A DNA stretch of 64,000 bases from an uncultured Thiotrichaceae bacterium (GCA_937925855.1 CALAMO010000007.1:39670-103669); one strand, 5' to 3'. Positions 8,779 to 18,265 are shown, counted from the stretch's first letter. A program made the numbers and translations. The notes: generated from the sequence alone by a model not told the origin.

Positions 8779-10794
8779 CTATACTGTCCGAAACTCAATC
8801 TTGATTTCGCGATTCTGATTCAATGATTTAAAGGTCTGCACCGCATTAGCCTTGAGCTGGTCATTGCCACCAAAGGCTTTGTCCAGACAGATGAAACGAG
8901 CTGGTTCTGCATCAGCAACGGCTTGTATCAGTTCATGATTAACTTCATCTTCCAGACAGACCAACAAACCGCCCTCAGCGATGCTATAAACCGTTTTTCC
9001 AGCCAATGTGATGGTTTCTACTTTTTCGGTTGGCATGAAGCCTGCTTTGATGAGCAGTTCATAGAGTATGGCTTCGGGGTCGGCGGTTTCTTGTATGTGG
9101 TCGATATGAAGTTCCATTTGTTGGATCAGGTCTTCATCGGTGGTTTTGCGGTCGGGGGCTTGCCATTGTTTGAAGTTGGATTGGTCTAGTTTCAGGACTT
9201 TGAAGCCTAGGTCGCCTTTGTAGTCAGGGTTTTCAGATTGGATTTTTTTGGCGGCGCGGCGGATGCGTTCTATTGCTATAGCTGATATTGTGTTATAACC
9301 TTGCTCAAAAGCCTTCAAATTATTCTTCTTTGGCCGTTTGGCTCCATTCACAATTTCGTATGTCGGTTCTGGTAACTGTACTGAGATACACTTCCTTGGA
9401 ATTCCGTCTTCCAAGCTTTGAAGAAATACTGCGTGTGCAGTTGTTCCTGAGCCAGCAAAAAAATCTAAGATTATATCTTCGCTCTCTTCTGAACCGAGAA
9501 GAGTTGCACGTTTTATCAGTTCTACGGGTTTGGGGAATTCTAGCAATCCTCCCATATCTATGCGCCCAGCCTCAACAGTACCTTGCTCGTTAATAACAGC
9601 TGTGTCAGCCCATATTGATTTTGCTTTTGTTGTATTCTTTCTGGATTTTTCATAGATATTCCATCCCCCATCTCTTTTTTGCTTTCCCCATATTGCAGGC
9701 ACTTTTCCTTGGATACCTTCTTTGAGTAATTTTTCTTTCCCCCATCTCCAGCAGCTATCTGCTCCTTCACTATTTCTAGGATAAACAGCTGTTGTGTATG
9801 TCGAGGATTGAGATAGACTGACTCCTAAAAGCCCATCATTTTCCGTTGCCTGTGGATTTACATAAATTGGATAAAAAAGGTTTGGCCTGTTATGCCTTCC
9901 AAATTTTGGATTCCTATTTCGTAGCTCCCACAAGTCGTATTGCCCATGCTTATCGCTAAAAGGCAAAGCCCCATCTTTTTTCTCAATTTCACCTAAGGTG
10001 GAGTCATTAGATTTATAATAGACTAATAAATATTCATGGCACTTTGCTATTTCTTTATAAGTTTGTCCGCGTCTATTTGACTGAATTATTAATTGTGAAA
10101 GAAAGTTTTCTTCCCCAAAAATCTCATCACATATCCGCCGCAAGTTTTCGACTTCATTATCATCAATCGAAATAAAAATAACTCCGTCGTCACGCAGTAA
10201 GTTACGCGCCAAATACAGGCGCGGATACATCATGTTCAACCACTTAGTGTGGAATCTGCCCTCAGCCGCTGTATTAGTAGTAAACTTTCGACCTTCATCA
10301 TCCACTAAACCAGCATAAGAAAGATAAGTCTCTAACGACTCTGAATATTTATCTGGGTATATGAACTCTTTCCCCGTGTTATATGGCGGGTCGATATATA
10401 TCATCTTTACCTTACCGTAGTAAGACTTCTGCAATAGTTTCAGCACTTCCAGATTGTCACCTTCAATAAACAGGTTCTCTGTATTATCAAAGTTTACCGA
10501 TTCTTCCCGACAAGGCTTCAACGTAGCACGCGAAGGCTCCTGCACCAGCCTCAGTGCATCACGTTTCCCCGGCCAAACCATACCGTACTTTTCCCGCCGA
10601 CTCTCGAAGGTATCCGTAAACTCCCCCAATTCAGCTTTAAGTCGTTCAAAATCCACGCTGGTAACGAACTCACCTTGTTCATTCATGGTTTCTGTGAAAG
10701 CCCCAGGAAATAGCTGCTGGAGTTCACGTTTACGCTGTTCAGCAATATCCAGTGTTTCGCCATTCATTTCGGTGTTGGTGGTGTCCTGACTCAT
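8779..10794 (-). CDS. Type III-like site-specific DNA methyltransferase (Mod)
   Basis: YIDPPYNTGKEFIY (motif IV) precedes DFFAGSGTTAHAVF (motif I), the beta-class order typical of Mod subunits. Confidence 0.9.
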   Translation of the reverse strand: MSQDTTNTEMNGETLDIAEQRKRELQQLFPGAFTETMNEQGEFVTSVDFERLKAELGEFTDTFESRREKYGMVWPGKRDALRLVQEPSRATLKPCREESVNFDNTENLFIEGDNLEVLKLLQKSYYGKVKMIYIDPPYNTGKEFIYPDKYSESLETYLSYAGLVDDEGRKFTTNTAAEGRFHTKWLNMMYPRLYLARNLLRDDGVIFISIDDNEVENLRRICDEIFGEENFLSQLIIQSNRRGQTYKEIAKCHEYLLVYYKSNDSTLGEIEKKDGALPFSDKHGQYDLWELRNRNPKFGRHNRPNLFYPIYVNPQATENDGLLGVSLSQSSTYTTAVYPRNSEGADSCWRWGKEKLLKEGIQGKVPAIWGKQKRDGGWNIYEKSRKNTTKAKSIWADTAVINEQGTVEAGRIDMGGLLEFPKPVELIKRATLLGSEESEDIILDFFAGSGTTAHAVFLQSLEDGIPRKCISVQLPEPTYEIVNGAKRPKKNNLKAFEQGYNTISAIAIERIRRAAKKIQSENPDYKGDLGFKVLKLDQSNFKQWQAPDRKTTDEDLIQQMELHIDHIQETADPEAILYELLIKAGFMPTEKVETITLAGKTVYSIAEGGLLVCLEDEVNHELIQAVADAEPARFICLDKAFGGNDQLKANAVQTFKSLNQNREIKIEFRTV

Positions 10795-10855
10795 GTGATG
10801 CTCTGTCCTGAAGTTTGGGGTTTAGTCGTTAATGATTTTGATAATTTATAAGGCA

Positions 10856-13720
10856 CTAAATCAAGTGCCAGTGAATCGCAAACAAACATTCATCATGCTG
10901 TTCAAACCGTAAACGTGCTTCGATGTTATCCAGTAAGCTATCTTTCTGCTTTTCAATGGTTTTCGCCTGTTCGTCATACTCACGCCATGCTTCATCACGA
11001 TTCTTTTCCAGTTTCTGCGCCCGTCGTTGAAAGGCTATTTTCTCTGGCAGGCTTTTAGCCGTGCGGATGAATTTTTTCAGCTCTTTAATCTGTGCATCAA
11101 AATCATTCAACTGACTTTTGAGCGCATTGCGTTTATCTGAAGCCCAGCCATCCAGCTTATCTATTTCCTGTTCAAACAGCTCGCCGTAGCGGAGTTGCAA
11201 AGCATCCAGAATGGTGGTTTTTTCTGCTTCATAATCAACCTGAAAGTGATCGGCTGTTGTACCTGTCTGTTCAACCTGAGCGGTAAGCGTAAACAAGCGC
11301 TGTATTTGATCCTGAGTGAGCTTATCGCCTGCGCTGGTATATCCAATAAAGATCAGGTGATCTTCGTTATCTGCACCCCTAATGCTGAACTTATGCAAAG
11401 CCAGTTCGCCAGTTTGCCCAAGCAGTGATTCCAGCGTTGTGATTTTTTGCGGATGCTGCGTGTAATCAAAAATCAGCGTAGCAGGTTCCAACACCTGCTC
11501 AGCGTATTCATGAATAAGGTGCTGCGCTAAGGGATGCCCTATACGATAGTTATGGGCATCTTCGACTTGCTTACCCAGCTCATAATGGCCGGTTTCAATC
11601 ACCAAATCAGCAGTGGGCGTTTGGCGTAAATGGAACCGATGCTTGTCCTTAGTATCAGTAAAACTGGCAACGTCAGCTAAGCCAAAACGGGTTAGCTGCC
11701 ATAGCCACTGATTGTACTTATCGAGATAGGCTTTGCTTTCTTGTAGATTCACTTTCAGCTTATCGTGTACTTCCGCATCAAAATTTTCCAATAACTGCTG
11801 ACGGGTATTGTCCATCGCCTCACTGATCTGTTCGTCCATTTCCTGGCGTAAAGCGGCAAATTGAGCATCAATAGCTTCCTCAGTGCGGCAAGTTTGATAA
11901 ATCTCAATGATACGTTTTTCAAAATCAATGCCCGATTCAATCGCACCCAGCACTTCATCACTGGCCCCAAAAACACCACTGAACAGATTGAGCTTCTCAT
12001 CCAGTAACTCAAAGACCCGTTGATCTGCTGCATTCTTCTTATTGAGAAAGTTGATAACGACAACATCATGCTTTTGTCCGTAACGGTGGCAGCGACCAAT
12101 GCGCTGTTCAATGCGTTGCGGATTCCAGGGTAAATCATAGTTGACCAGCAGAGAGCAGAATTGCAGGTTGATACCTTCCGCTGCTGCCTCGGTCGCAATC
12201 ATTATCTGTGCCTGATCACGGAAATAATCGACTAAGGCGGCGCGCATATCAGAGGTGCGGGAACCACTTAATTTATCAGTGCCTTGGTACGCTTCTTTCC
12301 AATCGGCATAAATCTCACGTGACTTTGGATCGGTATTAGAGCCATTGAACAAAACTAACCCATCGCCATAGCCTTGCTCTGTTAATAGCTCGACCAGATA
12401 GTTTTGTGTGCGACGCGACTCTGTAAAAATAATGGCTTTATCAGCAGCACCCAATTCTTTTGCTTTAGCAAAACCCGCTTTAAGTGCTTCCAGTAGAGCA
12501 TAACCTTTAGCATTTTTATTGATGGACTGTGCCAATTTGCTGAAGGTGTCCAGCTCTTCGGCTTCTTCCTGAATTGCCGCAACTTCCTCTTCCGTTAAAG
12601 GTACGGGTTGTTCGCCATAAACGACTTCATCGTCATAGTCTTCAATACCTTCAAAGTCATCTCCAACGCCAGATAAGCCATCTACTAACTTTTCATTAGA
12701 GGCTAGCTGCTGTTTCAGTTTATTTGCCAGTGATGCCAGTGCGCCCGCAATCGCAAAGGTGGAAGATGCCAATAACTTGCGTAGCACCAGCGTCATTAGT
12801 TTGCGCTGTGCGTTTGGTAATGCCTGTAACTCTGGCTTGACTAGATAGTCTGACACCATATCGTACAGGTCTTGCTCGTCCTGCGTTGGAACAAATTCTT
12901 TAGTAATGGGTAAACGTTGCGTGTATTTAATATCCAATACCTGCCGCCGTAATGTCCGATGGCATAATGGGGCAAGCCGCTTTTTGAGTGTTTCAAACTG
13001 TTCCTGGCCGGTTATTCTTGCGTATTGATTACGAAAGCTCTTTTCATCACCAAAAGCATATTCATCAATAAAGCTCACAAGGCCATACAGTTCCATTAGG
13101 CTGTTTTGTAATGGCGTTGCTGTTAGTAATACCTTAGGTGCATTCACCAAAGCTGTGCGTAAAGCCCGCGCCGTTTTATTTTGCTTTTTGTAGACATTCC
13201 GTACCCGGTGGGCTTCATCCAGAATCACCAAATCCCAGGGCACCAGCATCAGCTTTTCTGCTTGTCTTGCAGCAAAAGGGTAAGAGCAAATCAGAATTTC
13301 ATCATGCAAAAACGGATTATCGTTCCCACGCTTCAGCGCTTCCTTAAATGATTTTGCTTCCAGAATATGAGAAGGCAGATAAAACTTATCTGCCAGTTCC
13401 TGCTGCCACTGTTTACGCAAGCTGGCCGGAACGATAATGAGTATTCGTCTTTTATGTTCAACCCATATCTGCGATAGCACTAAACCTGCTTCAATCGTTT
13501 TGCCTAAGCCAACCTCATCGGCGAGTATTGCACCATTTGATAGGGGAGATTTAAACGCAAATAAAGCGGCTTCGACCTGATGTGGATTGAGGTCAACTTT
13601 TGCCTGTACATCGGTAAGCGTGCCAGCCAGTTTGCCCATGCTGTCTGAAGAGTGGTGTCTGCTTAGCTCATGCGCATAGTACTTGGCATGATAATCTGTA
13701 ATCATAATCTTAGTGCCCAA
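10856..13720 (-). CDS. SNF2/DEAD-DEAH family helicase (RapA-like core)
   Basis: ILADEVGLGKTIEAGLVLSQI, VILDEAHRVRN, LLTATPLQNS, YDLPWNPQRIEQRIGRCHRYGQ. Start probably at MITDYHAKYY (13705). Confidence 0.9.
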   Translation of the reverse strand: MGTKIMITDYHAKYYAHELSRHHSSDSMGKLAGTLTDVQAKVDLNPHQVEAALFAFKSPLSNGAILADEVGLGKTIEAGLVLSQIWVEHKRRILIIVPASLRKQWQQELADKFYLPSHILEAKSFKEALKRGNDNPFLHDEILICSYPFAARQAEKLMLVPWDLVILDEAHRVRNVYKKQNKTARALRTALVNAPKVLLTATPLQNSLMELYGLVSFIDEYAFGDEKSFRNQYARITGQEQFETLKKRLAPLCHRTLRRQVLDIKYTQRLPITKEFVPTQDEQDLYDMVSDYLVKPELQALPNAQRKLMTLVLRKLLASSTFAIAGALASLANKLKQQLASNEKLVDGLSGVGDDFEGIEDYDDEVVYGEQPVPLTEEEVAAIQEEAEELDTFSKLAQSINKNAKGYALLEALKAGFAKAKELGAADKAIIFTESRRTQNYLVELLTEQGYGDGLVLFNGSNTDPKSREIYADWKEAYQGTDKLSGSRTSDMRAALVDYFRDQAQIMIATEAAAEGINLQFCSLLVNYDLPWNPQRIEQRIGRCHRYGQKHDVVVINFLNKKNAADQRVFELLDEKLNLFSGVFGASDEVLGAIESGIDFEKRIIEIYQTCRTEEAIDAQFAALRQEMDEQISEAMDNTRQQLLENFDAEVHDKLKVNLQESKAYLDKYNQWLWQLTRFGLADVASFTDTKDKHRFHLRQTPTADLVIETGHYELGKQVEDAHNYRIGHPLAQHLIHEYAEQVLEPATLIFDYTQHPQKITTLESLLGQTGELALHKFSIRGADNEDHLIFIGYTSAGDKLTQDQIQRLFTLTAQVEQTGTTADHFQVDYEAEKTTILDALQLRYGELFEQEIDKLDGWASDKRNALKSQLNDFDAQIKELKKFIRTAKSLPEKIAFQRRAQKLEKNRDEAWREYDEQAKTIEKQKDSLLDNIEARLRFEQHDECLFAIHWHLI

Positions 13721-13788
13721 ATTTGGTTTGCAAGAGCAAATCCGCAGAATAGAGAAACGCTAGGCTTGGAAAATAATTAACAAAAAAG

Positions 13789-13995
13789 TTACTGATCTTT
13801 TGCTAATTCATCTCGAATTATCTGCCGAATAAAATCTTCAGCACTGATTTGCCCCACATCGCCTGAGTACGATGTTTCTAACCGTTTAATAATTTCATTA
13901 TTCAAACTGCGTGTGCCTTCATCAGCTGACTGAGACAGCTTTTCATGCAGGGTTTGCGGTATGCGCAATGTGATTCTGACGTGCTCTTTGCTCAT
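13789..13995 (-). CDS. Arc/ribbon-helix-helix DNA-binding protein
   Basis: VRITLRIPQTLHEKLSQSADEGTRSLNNEIIKRLE: Arc-type RHH pattern; first gene in the R-M operon direction. Confidence 0.75.
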   Translation of the reverse strand: MSKEHVRITLRIPQTLHEKLSQSADEGTRSLNNEIIKRLETSYSGDVGQISAEDFIRQIIRDELAKDQ

Positions 13996-14036
13996 GAGTT
14001 GGAAAGATACACCAAAATGACACTAAAAAATGATTT

Positions 14037-14084
14037 GACACTATATGGTGTCGTGATTAAATTAGATACACACTATTTGGTGTC
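14037..14084. promoter_or_regulatory. Putative tandem operator between divergent RHH genes
   Basis: GACACTATATGGTGTC (14037-14052, perfect GACAC/GTGTC palindrome) and CACACTATTTGGTGTC (14069-14084, 14/16 identical), 32 bp centre-to-centre; an additional half-site near 14005-14023. Confidence 0.65.
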
Positions 14085-14094
14085 ACCATTGAGA

Positions 14095-14268
14095 ATGACT
14101 ATGGACACAGTAAGAACACAGCTGCGCATGCCGGGTAGCCTGCACCAATGGCTAACCCAACGCGCACGCGGCAAAGACCGCAGTATGAACGCCGAAATCA
14201 ATCGGATATTAAAAGCAGAACGCCGCAGGGAGGAAGAAAAAGAAAGACAATATACAGCTAACGCATAG
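14095..14268 (+). CDS. Arc/ribbon-helix-helix DNA-binding protein
   Basis: MTMDTVRTQLRMPGSLHQWLTQRARGKDRSMNAEINRILKAERR; start placed at 14095 rather than the long-ORF start at 13945. Confidence 0.7.
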   Translation: MTMDTVRTQLRMPGSLHQWLTQRARGKDRSMNAEINRILKAERRREEEKERQYTANA

Positions 14269-14278
14269 CCCAAAGTAA

Positions 14279-14339
14279 AAAGCCCACAGACTGCAATCCG
14301 TAGGCTTTAGCGGCAAAGAAGACTGCAATCTTCGATGCC
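14279..14339 (+). other. Two tandem hairpins sharing loop sequence AGACTGCAATC
   Basis: Hairpin 1 AAAGCCCACAG-actgcaat-CCGTAGGCTTT (14279-14308, imperfect); hairpin 2 GGCA-aa-GAAGA-ctgcaa-TCTTC-ga-TGCC (14312-14339); AGACTGCAATC at 14288 and 14320. Confidence 0.6.
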
Positions 14340-14382
14340 AAATTACTGAACCAACCTATCGACTAAGAAAGGAGTATCAGCA

Positions 14383-14472
14383 ATGCCTGATAATAGCATT
14401 GTCACGTCCTGCGACAAAACCACAGTGTCCCCGTTTTCGATTCAATCTATGAATAAAGGGCGCACAGCATGA
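14383..14472 (+). CDS. Small ORF (29 aa) MPDNSIVTSCDKTTVSPFSIQSMNKGRTA, translationally coupled to rep
   Basis: AAGGAG-like RBS upstream; its TGA (14470-14472) overlaps the rep ATG (14469-14471). Confidence 0.45.
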   Translation: MPDNSIVTSCDKTTVSPFSIQSMNKGRTA

Positions 14473-16166
14473 ACCACCATCCAGCCGATACACTGTTTAT
14501 TGACGATACCCTGCAAAAGCTACCCGCCAGCATCGCCGCCAGTGTGCGCAATACCTACAGCTACCAATACGACCAGCAAGGCCGACAAGCCGCAAACCTG
14601 TATTTGTTGGGTGTGCAGGATTACACCACTGGCAAAACCCTGCTGACGCACTCAGACGACACCCTGAAAACCAAAGCCGAACGCATAGCCAAGGTTTGCG
14701 ACGTAAGCAGCGTAGAGAAAGCAGCGGCCTACCTTGATTCTGTTGGTTTACCCTTACCTACTGGTGACACCGAAGAAAGCGTACTGGCGCGGGTTAAATG
14801 CCCGCTATGGTGGGAGCGAGCGCTACGCAGAAAGCAGGATCGTGAGCAGGAATTACTGAGCATCCAACTGGGTCACATCCGCAAGGGATTACAGCCGTAT
14901 TGCTCCACCGCCCTGCTGAACCGCATACAAGCCCGTCACAAGCGCTCTATGGAAATCATGGCGGGCTTTGAGGCAGTCAGCGACGAAGGCGACACGCTCA
15001 ATCTGCTGGAAGTGCTGCAAGGCTCCACCGCAAACCCGGCGATCAGACGCGCTGAACTCATGGTGAGAATGCGCGGCTTTGAGGACTACGCCAATACTCA
15101 GGATCACGCGGCCATGTTCTACACCATCACATGCCCGTCTAAATTCCACCGCGTATCAGGCGGTGGATTGAACGACAAATATGCAGACACCACGCCACGC
15201 GATGCACAGCGTTATCTGTGTGAGCTTTGGGCCTGCATCCGCGCCAAACTAAAGCGCGATGGCCTGAACGTCTACGGCTTCAGAGTAGCGGAACCCCACC
15301 ACGACGGTTGCCCTCACTGGCACCTGCTGTTGTTCATGGATCAGGCGCACAGTGAAGCCGTCACCAGCATCATGCAAAGCTATGCCATGAAAGAAGATGG
15401 CGACGAACCCGGCGCGGCTAAGCACCGTTTTGAAGTGGTGGCGATTAATTCCGAGAAAGGCAGCGCCACCGGTTATATCGCCAAATACGTGGCAAAGAAT
15501 ATCGACGGTTTTGGTATGGATACCGACGACGAAACTGGCGATGCTGCCAACGACTCAGCGCAGCGTGTGCGGGCATGGGCTTCCGCGTGGGGTATTCGCC
15601 AGTTCCAGCAGGTTGGCGGCGCTCCTGTTGGCGTGTGGCGTGAATTGCGGCGGGTTGAATCTGCCCCTGATGGTCTGCTGGAAGAAGCCCGACAAGCTGC
15701 TGATTCTGGTGATTGGGCTTTATACATGACCCTGCAAGGTGGCGCTGATACCAACCGCAACACGCAACCGCTCAAGGTCTACACCGTGGAACATATCGAC
15801 ACCGAAACCGGCGAAGTATGCCACAACAAATACGGTGAACTGGTGGAGCGTGTCAAAGGTATTGCCCTGAACAACACACCGGCCATAGAAACCCGGCTCA
15901 AGGCGTGGACGATCCAGAGCAAAGCGGATCAGCCAGCGCGGGCCGATTTTGCCGCCACTGCACCACGTAACACACATGACGTACTGGCATCAGTGCTGGC
16001 TACCTTCAACCCTGCCGACTACAGCGCGGAATTTTTGCAGGCTGGCGGTTTTTCCGCTGTTCCTTGGACTCGTGTCAATAACTGTACGATTGAGGAGGCA
16101 GAAGCTTATGAGGTAAGACAGGAACGGGCTGCTATCCAGTTAGAGAGCATGGAGGTAGCCGCATGA
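14469..16166 (+). CDS. gpA-family HUH replication initiation protein (rolling-circle type)
   Basis: HUH-type EPHHDGCPHWHLLLF and downstream GYIAKYVAKN (YxxKY-type Tyr motif), as in P2 gpA-like Rep proteins. Confidence 0.85.
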   Translation: MNHHPADTLFIDDTLQKLPASIAASVRNTYSYQYDQQGRQAANLYLLGVQDYTTGKTLLTHSDDTLKTKAERIAKVCDVSSVEKAAAYLDSVGLPLPTGDTEESVLARVKCPLWWERALRRKQDREQELLSIQLGHIRKGLQPYCSTALLNRIQARHKRSMEIMAGFEAVSDEGDTLNLLEVLQGSTANPAIRRAELMVRMRGFEDYANTQDHAAMFYTITCPSKFHRVSGGGLNDKYADTTPRDAQRYLCELWACIRAKLKRDGLNVYGFRVAEPHHDGCPHWHLLLFMDQAHSEAVTSIMQSYAMKEDGDEPGAAKHRFEVVAINSEKGSATGYIAKYVAKNIDGFGMDTDDETGDAANDSAQRVRAWASAWGIRQFQQVGGAPVGVWRELRRVESAPDGLLEEARQAADSGDWALYMTLQGGADTNRNTQPLKVYTVEHIDTETGEVCHNKYGELVERVKGIALNNTPAIETRLKAWTIQSKADQPARADFAATAPRNTHDVLASVLATFNPADYSAEFLQAGGFSAVPWTRVNNCTIEEAEAYEVRQERAAIQLESMEVAA

Positions 16167-16261
16167 AGCCATCAGAAATTAAAACCCGTCTCCGGCTGGC
16201 TGTGCTGTTGCTATTAGTGGCAATGGGTTTACTGGTTTATTTGCTAAAGGGGGGCGCATGA
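16163..16261 (+). CDS. 32-aa single-TM peptide MKPSEIKTRLRLAVLLLLVAMGLLVYLLKGGA
   Basis: ATGA overlaps with both neighbours (16163-16166 and 16258-16261); one hydrophobic helix after a basic N-terminus. Confidence 0.6.
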   Translation: MKPSEIKTRLRLAVLLLLVAMGLLVYLLKGGA

Positions 16262-16521
16262 ATACCAAAACATCAACACCCCTATTCATTTGGCTATACC
16301 GGCTGGCCTGTCGCCTGCTGGCGGCGGTCTGCATGATCTACATCACTTATACCCTGGCTAACTATTTGCAGATTGACCCGGTTGGCTATTTGCCTTCGGT
16401 CGGTCAATGGCTGGTCGGGCTATTCTGGTGCGTGCTGCTGTTCGTCAACCGGCGCGGCTGGCTGCAATCCCTAAACATTCTCTATCTGACTGGCCTTGCG
16501 GGTCTGGTCAGCATCTATTGA
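16258..16521 (+). CDS. Small membrane protein
   Basis: 87 aa with 2-3 hydrophobic segments; ATGA coupled upstream. Confidence 0.65.
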   Translation: MNTKTSTPLFIWLYRLACRLLAAVCMIYITYTLANYLQIDPVGYLPSVGQWLVGLFWCVLLFVNRRGWLQSLNILYLTGLAGLVSIY

Positions 16522-16531
16522 GGGCTAAACA

Positions 16532-18265
16532 ATGGATATTTCTACCGCATACAAACAACATCAACAAATCATCAACCTACAGGCTGATATTGCCGAAGTC
16601 GTGAAGGAAATCAAAATCACGGAATGGGCCTACCGGCTGGCGTTCGTGGCCACGTTCGTTGTGTACTTCGTGTTCGTCTGGATGATGTACGTGAGTGACC
16701 TATGGGGCTTTACGTCGTGGCTGGTCGATAACCTGTCTGAAATTGCTGCGCTGGTCATATACACGGTGCTGGCTATCACCCTACCGCTATCAATGGCGAT
16801 GATTAAAGAAATTGGTTATAAACACTTTGCCAAGTACCGCAATAATTGGGCCGTCGTTGTGTTGATAGTGGGCATTCTGGCCTTTGCTGGTGTCGTCTAT
16901 GAGTCAATCAGCAGTTCATCGCAGCAACAGCACATCAGCACCAGTGCCGCCGAAAAAAGCAAAACCTTTGACGTAATCACCAACACCCAACCCAACACCA
17001 TACAGGCTGGTTCTATGGCGCTGCTGATTGCCGAAGCGCAAAAGAAGTACAACCAGTGTGAGGAACGGCTAAAGGATGGACGCGAGCCACACTGTAAGGG
17101 TGATAAAGGCAAATTACAGGGCTTGCTTGATGCAGAAGCGCGGGCGATGGATTCAGCCGAACGTGCCAGCGTTGCTGCTATCGAAACCAAAACCAAGGCG
17201 CTACAGGAACTCAAAGAAGATGCTTATAAACCGGCATTTAAAGCTATCCGTGATTCCTTCGGTGTCACGATCAGTACCGGCGTGATGCTGGTGACTACCT
17301 TTATCAGCGTGATATTTGAAATCTCACACTTATTGCTGATTCTGTTTCTCAGTCAGAAACTACGGCGTAAAGACTGGCTAACGCAGTCGATTATCAATCT
17401 GGAAGCTGCCTATTTGAACGCCACCGGTAAGGCATTCAAGACTGAGGACTTCACAGACGATTCCGTGCTGAATATGCAGGATGTGCGCGAACAATCACCC
17501 AATCAAATGGGTTTTGGTCAACCGGCGATGGCGCAATTCAAATACCAACATGCGCAGCAGGAACCACAGCAGCCAGTCGGCTTTATTCGCACTGACCACC
17601 TGAGCAAGCCAGCGACACCGCCACCGGCACCTGCTAAAACGGCACCGGCACAGAAACCAGTCAGTGCAAAATTAGGCACCCATGATGACCAGATAGAAAT
17701 GCCTGGACTAACTGCACCTACCATCAGTACATATAACCGGGAATTGTCCGGGCATGGTATCGACTCACCTGCTGATAAGGCACTGAACAAGGCTGATAAT
17801 AAGGCCACGATTCAGCGGATTATTAACAAGGGATTGCAGGCCGGTAAACCAGAACCGGAAACCCTCAGTCAACCGTCAGCTGACGGTAGTAAAACCGGTT
17901 CAGGCGATGCACAGCAATCAACCATCAGCAAACCATCAGCTGAGGGTAGTGAAACCCTTACCGGTACACCGGATCAGCAAACCCTCAGTACACCGTCAGC
18001 TGACGGTCAGAAAACCGGTTTGTATGACCAGTGGGTGCAGGCCGTTACAGTGAAGGAATGCAAACCCTCAGTACGGCCAACGTGGGAATGGATACAAAAG
18101 CGGATCAGTAACAAAGAAACCGGAAGCCGCACCCATGACCGTACCCGGATCAGCACCATGCAAAAAGCATTCTTTAGCCGTGCTATTCACGATGGCCTGA
18201 TGATGGCAAATCCAAAGTACCGCAACGGCGGCAAGAAATTTATCTGGAAGGGGGCAAACGCATGA
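16532..18265 (+). CDS. Large multi-TM protein with repeat-containing disordered C-terminal region; no NTPase motif
   Basis: TM clusters (LAFVATFVVYFVFVWMMYV, IAALVIYTVLAITLPLSMAM, WAVVVLIVGILAFAGVVY, MLVTTFISVIFEISHLLLILFL), then Pro-rich linker and 20-aa repeats; no Walker A seen (so not Zot-like). Confidence 0.75.
   Translation: MDISTAYKQHQQIINLQADIAEVVKEIKITEWAYRLAFVATFVVYFVFVWMMYVSDLWGFTSWLVDNLSEIAALVIYTVLAITLPLSMAMIKEIGYKHFAKYRNNWAVVVLIVGILAFAGVVYESISSSSQQQHISTSAAEKSKTFDVITNTQPNTIQAGSMALLIAEAQKKYNQCEERLKDGREPHCKGDKGKLQGLLDAEARAMDSAERASVAAIETKTKALQELKEDAYKPAFKAIRDSFGVTISTGVMLVTTFISVIFEISHLLLILFLSQKLRRKDWLTQSIINLEAAYLNATGKAFKTEDFTDDSVLNMQDVREQSPNQMGFGQPAMAQFKYQHAQQEPQQPVGFIRTDHLSKPATPPPAPAKTAPAQKPVSAKLGTHDDQIEMPGLTAPTISTYNRELSGHGIDSPADKALNKADNKATIQRIINKGLQAGKPEPETLSQPSADGSKTGSGDAQQSTISKPSAEGSETLTGTPDQQTLSTPSADGQKTGLYDQWVQAVTVKECKPSVRPTWEWIQKRISNKETGSRTHDRTRISTMQKAFFSRAIHDGLMMANPKYRNGGKKFIWKGANA
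17860..18019 (+). repeat. Three 60-bp in-frame tandem repeats (20 aa units xTLSxPSADGxKTG...)
   Basis: accctcagtcaaccgtcagctgacggtagtaaaaccggtt and two variants exactly 60 bp apart; perfect 14-bp palindrome CCGTCAGCTGACGG at 17873 and 17993. Confidence 0.8.

Noticed and set aside
13945-14094. N-terminal extension of the plus-strand RHH ORF
   Set aside because: It would run through the operator palindromes and the start of the divergent RHH gene; the RHH fold begins at 14095.
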